Below, in pieces: positions 1-4,588 of a DNA stretch of 8,131 bases. The notes beneath the pieces are model-generated. The model ran no database searches, had not been told where the DNA came from, and was given only the letters and a program-made list of their open reading frames with translations. Location of the stretch: contig DJBG01000196.1 of assembly GCA_002429965.1 (NCBI GenBank), forward strand, positions 43,444-51,574. The letters run 5' to 3'. The DNA comes from Hungatella sp. UBA5982 (GTDB taxonomy: Bacteria; Bacillota; Clostridia; Lachnospirales; Lachnospiraceae). The translations under genes and the position numbers were made by a program. Positions within the stretch are counted from its first letter, which is position 1; each line of letters opens with the position of its first letter.

Positions 1-323
1 ATAATCTTATCGCCACCGGAAGTATGGAAAAGAATGTGGGGGATCTTATCATCTTTGGTTCCGTTGCCGTTGTATTCAGCCAGAACACCGAAATCGTCTA
101 TGATTCCCAGATCCTTATTAATGATATTCTTCTCTGCGGTTCCGGTATCCTTTGCGGCAATGATGTGTAGCTTCTTGGGACTCTCTGCTACCTTAAGCAT
201 GAACTTAAACAGTCCTACTGTAGTCTTTCCCGCAGCCGTTGTCCCCTCTAAAAACTCCACCGGAGCATCGCACTTTAGAAAGGCTTTGTACTTCTCTGAC
301 AGAAGCAGGCGTTCATTACTCAT
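1..323 (-). CDS. terL: Phage terminase large subunit, N-terminal part (truncated by window edge)
   Basis: This is the ATPase/nuclease motor that translocates phage DNA into the prohead. Only the first 107 residues are visible; the rest lies beyond the left edge. The protein begins MSNERLLLSEKYKAF and carries a clear Walker A P-loop, GTTAAGKTT, at residues 27-35. It is followed by a segment resembling the adenine-motif/strand region of PBSX/SPP1-type large terminases (HIIAAKDTGTAEKNII, about 55-70). I chose the ATG at 323 because it overlaps the stop of the small-subunit gene (TAATG), giving translational coupling. An ATG at 330 hits a stop within four codons. No strong Shine-Dalgarno is seen, as expected for a coupled start. 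The Walker A residue pattern and the position directly after terS make the call safe. The nuclease domain cannot be assessed. Confidence 0.9.
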   Translation of the reverse strand, partial: MSNERLLLSEKYKAFLKCDAPVEFLEGTTAAGKTTVGLFKFMLKVAESPKKLHIIAAKDTGTAEKNIINKDLGIIDDFGVLAEYNGNGTKDDKIPHILFHTSGGDKI

Positions 324-838
324 TACCCATCACCACCATGTATTTGCTTAAGCAGATCATCAAGCTTGGTTTTCTCAGTCTCCAGGGTACCGGATAATTC
401 CAGCTTATCCTTAAACATGCCCAAGTGCCTGCCGATCAGTTCCAGGGCCTTACCTTTATCGTTCAGCTTAATCTCTATCCCGTTGGCGCCTTCTTTGATT
501 CCAGCAATAGCTCCCAGTTTATCCGGGGGCATATCTACCGTTTGTTTAACTTTTACATAGGGGCCTTCAATTGTCACATAATCAGTGACGTTTGCAAAGC
601 CAATCTTTGCTAACTCCTTTAAAACCATGTCCTGGGTGATCTCAGTGCGCTTTTCCCGGTCCTTCATGCGCTTCTGGATATACTGCTCAACCTTAACATT
701 TCTTAACAATCTGGCCCCTGCAGCTGCGGCTGATTCATTATTCTTAACCTTGGGATATGCAATCTTGTAAGCCCTGGTAGCATTAAGATCAATCAGGTAC
801 TCATCTGCAAATATTTTCTGTTTGGCTGTCAATGCCAT
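323..838 (-). CDS. terS: Phage terminase small subunit (Terminase_2-type)
   Basis: This is the DNA-recognition subunit of the packaging terminase: it binds the pac/cos site and recruits the large subunit. The 171-aa product starts MALTAKQKIFADEYL. It has the typical N-terminal pattern of this family (TAKQ..FADEY, then NATRAY..AYP, then SAAAAGARLLRNVKV), a helical HTH-like DNA-binding region over about residues 1-60. The central ITQDMVLKELAKIGFAN segment is also common in the family, and the acidic, lysine-rich tail (ETEKTKLDDLLKQ) is the likely oligomerisation/large-subunit-binding end. The ATG at 838 is preferred over a TTG seven codons upstream because AAGGTGAGG sits just ahead of it. Its stop overlaps the terL start. 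Length is normal for the family. Confidence 0.9.
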   Translation of the reverse strand: MALTAKQKIFADEYLIDLNATRAYKIAYPKVKNNESAAAAGARLLRNVKVEQYIQKRMKDREKRTEITQDMVLKELAKIGFANVTDYVTIEGPYVKVKQTVDMPPDKLGAIAGIKEGANGIEIKLNDKGKALELIGRHLGMFKDKLELSGTLETEKTKLDDLLKQIHGGDG

Positions 839-889
839 CAGTCTCACCTCACCTTCCAATCTGGTTGTTTATATATGTTAACCCATAGT

Positions 890-1129
890 TTAAGATTGTA
901 TATTTTTTATTACCCCTAAACCGCCAAGCAATGATAATATTGAACCTAGAAATCTAAATTTTATAATTGACTGTTCCAAGTAAATCAAATATACATTCGT
1001 ATCCATACTGCCGCCATTAATTTGCATAATGCTTGACATATTAATAGTACCCAGCTTGATACTGCCAAGTAATATTACTATACCGATAACGAAAACTGTT
1101 CCAAACCGTACTATTATATTATTTTTCAT
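890..1129 (-). CDS. Small two-TM membrane protein, function unknown
   Basis: The 79-aa product has two hydrophobic helices, about residues 7-25 (FGTVFVIGIVILLGSIKLG) and 58-75 (FRFLGSILSLLGGLGVI), joined by a polar loop. The N-terminus MKNNIIVR is weakly basic and could also act as an uncleaved signal anchor. A perfect AGGAGG (1135-1140) lies 5 nt before the ATG, so the gene is very probably translated. It sits between an intrinsic terminator (1172-1215) and terS. I do not recognise a family. A holin-like or superinfection-exclusion-type membrane protein is conceivable from size and topology, but no diagnostic motif supports it. Confidence 0.7.
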   Translation of the reverse strand: MKNNIIVRFGTVFVIGIVILLGSIKLGTINMSSIMQINGGSMDTNVYLIYLEQSIIKFRFLGSILSLLGGLGVIKNIQS

Positions 1130-1171
1130 AAATTCCTCCTATTTTTTCTTCCATCATATCATCGACCAGTA

Positions 1172-1215
1172 TAAAAGAAAACACCCATCACAGCATAACC
1201 ATGACAGGCGTTTTC
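1172..1215 (-). terminator. Intrinsic (rho-independent) terminator, minus strand
   Basis: Read on the minus strand, GAAAACGCCTGTCA pairs with TGATGGGTGTTTTC, giving a stem of about 14 bp that includes three G·U pairs. The loop is 11 nt and TTTTAT follows directly. The plus-strand reading has a mismatch and no following T run, so the element is directional. It starts 25 nt after the end of the tRNA-like gene and lies upstream of the small membrane protein gene. It would end the transcript coming from the 1940-1968 promoter unless antiterminated. Confidence 0.75.
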
Positions 1216-1239
1216 AAAAAGGAGAAAATCAGGAATCAA

Positions 1240-1313
1240 TCGGAACACCCAGATTGGAACCGGGAACCGCCTCACCATAAATGGTGTCGTTCTTCCTGTT
1301 GAACTATGTTCCG
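1240..1313 (-). tRNA. tRNA-like gene with atypical anticodon loop (apparent UUA)
   Basis: The minus strand folds as a cloverleaf. The acceptor CGGAACA pairs perfectly with TGTTCCG (7 bp), followed by discriminator A. Positions 8-9 are TA. The D-arm is GTTC/GAAC with loop AACAGGAA, which has A14, the G18G19 pair and A21 in canonical places. The T-arm is CCCGG/CTGGG with loop TTCCAAT, in which position 57 is C instead of a purine. The anticodon arm is odd: CACC/GGTG, a 4-bp stem with an A·A mismatch at 27-43, and a 6-nt loop ATTTAT, one base short. If the T after the first A is U33, the anticodon is UUA, which would read UAA. No CCA is encoded. It could be a functional phage tRNA, a suppressor-like tRNA or a decayed copy. 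The overall fold is too complete to be chance. Confidence 0.6.
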
Positions 1314-1321
1314 TACCACCA

Positions 1322-1339
1322 GTATTGCATTCTCAATAC
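1322..1339 (-). repeat. Small inverted repeat just upstream of the tRNA-like gene
   Basis: GTATTG and CAATAC (6 bp) enclose AGAATG on the minus strand, ending 8 nt before the tRNA-like 5' end. It may be a processing hairpin or incidental. No T run follows. Confidence 0.4.
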
Positions 1340-1413
1340 ACTAACTTTTATACGCCGCTTTCTATCCGATTTGAAAAGCCATGAAGAAAACATAAGAACG
1401 TCGGCTTTAATCA

Positions 1414-1439
1414 GCTGCCAAGCTGTTACACCTGGCAGC
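1414..1439 (-). repeat. Strong hairpin downstream of the tail-fibre-like gene
   Basis: On the minus strand GCTGCCAGG pairs with CTTGGCAGC (9 bp, one G·U) around an 8-nt loop TGTAACAG, beginning 11 nt after the TAA of the 1451-1885 gene. There is no following T run, so it is unlikely to be a simple intrinsic terminator. An mRNA 3'-end stabiliser or processing site is more likely. The stretch from here to the tRNA-like gene (1314-1450) contains no supported coding sequence. It also holds a looser AAAGCC/GGCTTT pairing at about 1376-1409. Confidence 0.55.
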
Positions 1440-1450
1440 CGTAGGGGGTA

Positions 1451-1885
1451 TTATTTCTTTGTGTATTCGATTACCACATTTGCTGTGCAGCCTGAATATT
1501 GTCCATCATTATTAAAGAAATGGTAGAATATGTTGCCGTTTTCATTATTATAAAACATATTCACTGCACCAAACAATCCATTTGTTCTATTATAGGATAT
1601 CGGAAACACTATTTGATTAATACTACCTTTGTCAGTCATGTTTCCGTACATATTGATCAGTCGATCGACTTTAAGTTCAGAAACATTAGCAAAGACAATA
1701 CCATTGCCACTATCGTTAGCGAGTTTCCCAGGAATCACCTTCCGGTAAATCGGCTTACCATCAATCCATGTACCGCATACAGTCTCTTCTGTAGAATATA
1801 CATTCTCTACTGCTGTACCACCATTACCATTACCGCAACAACCATCACCACAACTCACCATCTGTAAACAATATCTGTTTTCCAT
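1451..1885 (-). CDS. Small Cys/Gly-rich protein with tail-fibre-tip-like motif
   Basis: The product is 144 aa. An N-terminal Cys/Gly cluster (SCGDGCCGNGNGG, residues 11-23) is followed by YSTEETVCGTWIDGKPIYRKV (about 30-50). The TWIDGKP.YRK motif is, from memory, recurrent in the C-terminal parts of phage tail-fibre/baseplate proteins of gut Firmicutes. The end NVVIEYTKK matches the terminal beta-strand often seen there. The middle is Asn-rich and beta-like. The start is the ATG at 1885, with AGGAGG 8-9 nt upstream; a TTG ten codons further up would include the RBS in the coding region. The gene lies far from a normal tail-fibre locus and directly behind its own promoter (1940-1968). It may be a free-standing receptor-binding/decoration domain. 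Structural role is inference; the ORF itself is well supported. Confidence 0.7.
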   Translation of the reverse strand: MENRYCLQMVSCGDGCCGNGNGGTAVENVYSTEETVCGTWIDGKPIYRKVIPGKLANDSGNGIVFANVSELKVDRLINMYGNMTDKGSINQIVFPISYNRTNGLFGAVNMFYNNENGNIFYHFFNNDGQYSGCTANVVIEYTKK

Positions 1886-1939
1886 ATTTTTTTCCTCCTC
1901 TGTTTTCTTTTCCAAATTTATCTAATTTTGGATACTATC

Positions 1940-1968
1940 ATTATAAATCCCTTATATGGACTATACAA
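1940..1968 (-). promoter_or_regulatory. Sigma-A-type promoter, probable late promoter
   Basis: On the minus strand TTGTAT (1968-1963) and a perfect TATAAT (1945-1940) are separated by exactly 17 nt. Transcription would start near 1933, leaving a leader of about 48 nt before the ATG at 1885. The -35 matches consensus only in its first half, which suits an activator-dependent promoter. A palindrome lies about 11-19 bp upstream of it. Confidence 0.7.
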
Positions 1969-1978
1969 GGACAGCGAT

Positions 1979-1997
1979 TTGACACCACTTGTCAAGT
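1979..1997 (-). promoter_or_regulatory. Palindromic operator-like site upstream of late promoter
   Basis: Two nested symmetries overlap: ACTTG-T-CAAGT (1987-1997, perfect) and TTGACA-CCACT-TGTCAA (1979-1995, perfect 6-bp arms). The site lies between the stop of the HTH regulator gene and the -35 of the promoter, the expected place for an activator or repressor site. Binding by the neighbouring regulator is inference. Confidence 0.5.
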
Positions 1998-2000
1998 CCC

Positions 2001-2498
2001 CTAATCCAGTACAATTGCATCAGCTCCGAACAGATAAATGCTTAAAATTCCTGTCAGTTCTGAAATCCACCGTCTTACTGTCCTATCCGTAGTATTAAGC
2101 CTTTCGGCAATATCTTCCTGAGTCTGCCCGTCCAAATAGGAATACTTAAAAGCGTCATACTTCCATGGTGTCTCTTTCCTGATCTGTTCCTCTTCCAGAA
2201 GCTTCAGGCACTTATCAATATGCGCAATCATGACGATACTCCGGAGCTTGCTTTTTATGATGCTGTTTATGTAAATATCCTCTGCTGTTAACTCCTCCAG
2301 TTCTTCCCCGTCGTCCACATCCGATAGCTCCGACACACCCTCCCGGACGCTCTGACATATCCGGTTGTAATTCTCCATCAGCTTTTTGGCGTTCTGGAAA
2401 ACCTTTGCCCGGTTATTCTTTTTCTGGGACTTTTCAAATTCCTTCACCGCCTCAAGCGCCGCTGTCCTTGCTAACTGCTCTGCTGTCTCTTTATTCAC
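2001..2498 (-). CDS. Sigma-region-4/ArpU-like HTH phage regulator
   Basis: The 165-aa protein is mostly helical. It has an acidic middle (SDVDDGEELEELTAED, about 58-73) and a C-terminal helix-turn-helix, FKYSYLDGQTQEDIAERLNT (about 117-136) then TDRTVRRWISELTG. This layout resembles sigma-70 region 4 and the ArpU/RinA-type late regulators that Firmicute phages place just before the terminase genes. The likely role is activating late (packaging/morphogenesis) transcription. The GTG start at 2498 is backed by a near-perfect GGAGGTGAT (2502-2510), which overlaps the TGA of the preceding gene, so the two are coupled. It ends in TAG, a few bases before the palindrome and promoter it may control. 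HTH assignment is firm; the named family is less so. Confidence 0.75.
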   Translation of the reverse strand: MNKETAEQLARTAALEAVKEFEKSQKKNNRAKVFQNAKKLMENYNRICQSVREGVSELSDVDDGEELEELTAEDIYINSIIKSKLRSIVMIAHIDKCLKLLEEEQIRKETPWKYDAFKYSYLDGQTQEDIAERLNTTDRTVRRWISELTGILSIYLFGADAIVLD

Positions 2499-2502
2499 CC
2501 TA

Positions 2503-2970
2503 TCACCTCCCTGATGCCAACATCTTCTCTTTCATTCTGTCCTTCTTTTGCCTCAACAGTTCTATATATGTCATGGTCACTACCCTCTTAGGATCTTTCA
2601 GACTGACCAACTCCACGATATGGGGGTACTTCCTCACCACAATAACCTTTTCGGTTGTAATCCGCGTCCCCCTGACAAAGTCTCTGCGGAACCTCTCATA
2701 AACAAATCGAGCCCCGATCCTCAAAGACTTCTTAAATTTCTCCAGATCCACTGCAGTAATTTCTGGATCTTCCTGGCCGGTTTCGGTTTCCTTAGATACG
2801 CCTGTCCCCACTGTCTTAAAAGTATACCTGCCACCGTAGGCTCTCGCCTCACGGGCATAATCCCTTATGGCCTGCCGGGGTATGGACAGTGCTTCTTCCC
2901 ACTCCTTGGTGGTACGTTCCCCTAGCAGTTTTCCATCTTCATACACTGCATACAAATTTTCAAATGCCAT
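2503..2970 (-). CDS. Phage protein with N-terminal HTH-like segment, probable regulator
   Basis: The 155-aa product starts MAFENLYAVYEDGKLLGERT. Residues 5-42 (YAVYEDGK.LGERTTKEWEEALSIPRQAIRDYA) resemble the small phage HTH module in which a 'YAVYKGD' strand precedes a helix-turn-helix. Residues 75-145 are a basic alpha/beta domain (EKFKKSLRIGARFVYERF, then IVVRKYPHIVELVSLKDP) seen in many uncharacterised Firmicute phage proteins near late regulators. I do not know a proven function; DNA binding is inferred. The ATG at 2970 is preceded by AAAGGAGG (2976-2983) at 5-6 nt, favouring it over upstream alternatives. It overlaps the preceding small ORF by 11 nt and is followed after 4 nt by the sigma-like gene, so all three are probably co-transcribed. 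Confidence 0.75.
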   Translation of the reverse strand: MAFENLYAVYEDGKLLGERTTKEWEEALSIPRQAIRDYAREARAYGGRYTFKTVGTGVSKETETGQEDPEITAVDLEKFKKSLRIGARFVYERFRRDFVRGTRITTEKVIVVRKYPHIVELVSLKDPKRVVTMTYIELLRQKKDRMKEKMLASGR

Positions 2971-3163
2971 GATCCGCCTCCTTTCTATGCCTTGGCGGCT
3001 CACGCAGTGCCGGATCCGGGCATAAGCTTGTATATGTATAAGCCGGATGTGTTGCGGAGAAGGTCATGGCAGGCTGCGCTTTTACTGCTATAGCAGCCTC
3101 TGCCGTGGTGATCCTCTGCGTTTGCGTATATTGATTCCGGCGCTCTTTAGGTGATTTTCTCAA
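2960..3163 (-). CDS. Small basic 67-aa protein, unknown; TTG start
   Basis: A TTG at 3163 follows AGGAGG (3171-3176) at 7 nt, making a plausible start for a 67-aa basic protein (MRKSPKERRNQYTQTQR...). A longer reading upstream in the same frame would have to cross the RBS and A/T-rich promoter DNA and is rejected. The ORF reads through the RBS of the next gene and stops 11 nt inside it, typical of coupled phage operons. The sequence has low complexity (Ala- and Thr-rich, then Pro-rich) and no domain I recognise. It might serve mainly to couple translation to the regulator downstream. The RBS is the main support. Confidence 0.5.
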   Translation of the reverse strand: MRKSPKERRNQYTQTQRITTAEAAIAVKAQPAMTFSATHPAYTYTSLCPDPALREPPRHRKEADHGI

Positions 3164-3197
3164 TCTTTTTCCTCCTAATAATGATCTGTAATCGCTC

Positions 3198-3226
3198 TTG
3201 TATAAACAAAAATTTAATAATATAAT
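3198..3226 (+). promoter_or_regulatory. Sigma-A-type promoter of the HEPN-like moron
   Basis: TTGTAT (3198-3203), a 17-nt A/T-rich spacer and a perfect TATAAT (3221-3226) face the plus strand, with the predicted start near 3233 and the gene's TTG at 3267. The hexamers and spacing are identical to those of the late promoter at 1940-1968, while the spacers differ. Independent transcription from the opposite strand is typical of moron genes. Confidence 0.7.
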
Positions 3227-3266
3227 ATGTATAACAATTAACCTTTTAGAAAGTTGAGGTATTACA

Positions 3267-3786
3267 TTGGTAAAAGAGGACAAATTACAGTTAATAGCTA
3301 TGTTTTCAACTATTCAAAGCATGAACAATGGCGCATTAAAATTATTCGATTAGTAGAACCGAAACCTCTAAAAAAGAAGATAGCCAATTCATTCTTCCTT
3401 CAGCTGTATTATCAGCTTTTACATGTGAATTATGTTTAAAAGCCATTTTAATAATTGAAGGTGTAGAAATAAAAAATATACATAATTTAAAAGATTTATT
3501 TAAACTATTGAAGCCTGTCTATAAAAAAGAAATAATTAATAATACAATCAACTATACATTGAAAAACAGTAAAAAAGATTCGATCAATTTCGAAAAAGAA
3601 CTCCATTCTATTGCAAACGCTTTTGTTAATCTCAGATATTTTTATGAAAAAATTGAAGACACAAAGTTCCGCCTAGCAAATTATGCTTTTTTGAATGGAT
3701 TCAGAATTGCCCTTCTTCAGCAATTTGTAGACATAGAAAATAAATATGCTGAAGAAATGAATTCAATTTTAAATGCTCCAGATTAA
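3267..3786 (+). pseudogene. HEPN-like domain protein, frameshifted moron
   Basis: A TTG at 3267, 6-7 nt after GAGGT, opens a frame reading VKEDKLQLIAMF...MNNGALKLFD that ends in tandem TAG codons at 3351. The same protein continues in the +1 frame from about 3352: SRTETSKKEDSQFILPS, AVLSAFTCELCLKAILI, HNLKDLFKLLKP, then FVNLRYFYEKIEDTKF, to the TAA at 3784. Joined, it would be about 172 aa. The helix FxCELxLKAIL, the HxLKDLF segment and the late RYFYE are hallmarks of a stand-alone HEPN family. HEPN proteins are often RNases in toxin-antitoxin and abortive-infection systems. The break lies at GATTAGTAG, consistent with loss of two bases (for example of an original D-I-S-R). The gene is A/T-rich, opposite to all neighbours and has its own promoter, so it looks acquired. 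Whether the downstream part is still translated is unknown. Confidence 0.7.
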
Positions 3787-3799
3787 ATAAATATCACTT

Positions 3800-4588
3800 T
3801 TATTTCCTATCCGCCGGCTCAAAGTTCATCCATAACGTTTCTACCCTCCGCAGATTATTCTGCGCCCTGGCCTGCATTTGCAGCTTATGCCAGTCCTTCA
3901 AATACCGCTCGTACAGATCACAATCATATCCGGAAAGCATCACCTTGGCCTGGCTATGGATCACCGTCTCCAGCAACTCCTCATGATCCTGGTCAGTCAT
4001 TTCATGCTGGTACTGCTTTCGCCCCCGTGTGGATAGCACATAGGGTGGATCCAGATAGATCAGGACATTCTCATGGTCAAAGGCTCTGATCAGTTCCAGC
4101 GCTGGTCTGTTCTCGATCTGCACACCTTTCAGCCTCATGGCCATTTCTGCCAGTGCTTCCGGAAGCTGATTCCAATACCGGACCGCATAGGCAGCTTCTC
4201 TGCCGTAAATATCTTTCTTCCACCCGCATTTCTCCGTCAGCCTGAATCCGTGGCTCTGCATGGATCTTACTGCAAAGTATCCGGCCTGCTCCACTGGGGA
4301 CTTAGGCACGCTTGTAAAGGTATCTTCAGAGACCTGCCTGGAATACGGCGTATATATAAGCCATTTCTGCAACTCCTGACAGCTTTCCGGATTCTGTATC
4401 ACCCGGAAGAAGTTCACCACATCACCGTCAAGATCATTTACCGTCTCAATCCTGGAAGGGGACTTTGTAAAAAAGACAGCCCCTCCACCAAAGTAAGGTT
4501 CCAGATAACTGTGGTGCTCTGGCATATTCCCGATGATCCAGGATGCGATCCGTTTCTTGCTACCAGGATAATGTAATAATGATTTCAA
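3800..4588 (-). CDS. D12-class DNA adenine N6-methyltransferase (Dam-like)
   Basis: It transfers a methyl group from S-adenosylmethionine to N6 of adenine in a short DNA target, protecting phage DNA from restriction or marking it. The 262-aa protein shows the D12 order: YPGSK (residues 7-11, motif X), SYLEPYFGGGAVFF (27-40, SAM-binding motif I), NDLDGDVVNFF (51-61), a substrate-loop region with SHGFRL (112-117), and the catalytic LIYLDPPYV (177-184, motif IV), then VMLSGYDCDLY. All key residues are present and length is normal. Target specificity (GATC or other) cannot be read from the sequence. The TTG at 4588 overlaps the stop of the PAPS-reductase-like gene (TTGA). GGGGAGGAG inside that gene's end provides the RBS, so both are coupled and may act on the same DNA. 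Confidence 0.93.
   Translation of the reverse strand: MKSLLHYPGSKKRIASWIIGNMPEHHSYLEPYFGGGAVFFTKSPSRIETVNDLDGDVVNFFRVIQNPESCQELQKWLIYTPYSRQVSEDTFTSVPKSPVEQAGYFAVRSMQSHGFRLTEKCGWKKDIYGREAAYAVRYWNQLPEALAEMAMRLKGVQIENRPALELIRAFDHENVLIYLDPPYVLSTRGRKQYQHEMTDQDHEELLETVIHSQAKVMLSGYDCDLYERYLKDWHKLQMQARAQNNLRRVETLWMNFEPADRK

Noticed and set aside
34..351. Plus-strand ORF of 105 aa
   Set aside because: It is antisense to the terminase genes, whose Walker A motif and coupled start are clear; no RBS and no recognisable protein.
1330..1440. A second tRNA on the minus strand
   Set aside because: A D-arm-like CAGCTTGGCAGCTGA and a TTCAAAT resembling a T-loop are present, but no acceptor stem pairs and the T-stem lacks the G53-C61 pair. 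At most it is a relic.
1029..1526. Two plus-strand ORFs of about 80 aa across 1029-1280 and 1281-1526
   Set aside because: They run through a minus-strand gene, the terminator and the tRNA-like cloverleaf, and lack RBSs and protein-like composition.
1499..1867. Plus-strand ORF of 122 aa
   Set aside because: Antisense shadow of the tail-fibre-like gene, which has a strong RBS and a known motif.
1979..1995. TTGACA as a consensus -35 box
   Set aside because: No acceptable -10 lies 16-18 nt downstream on either strand; the symmetry explains it better as an operator.
3787..3799. Terminator for the HEPN-like gene
   Set aside because: AAATAAA/TTTATTT can pair but the stem is all A/T and too weak to claim.
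4073..4576. Plus-strand ORF of 167 aa
   Set aside because: Antisense to the Dam-like gene, in which every D12 motif is intact; no RBS or sensible protein.
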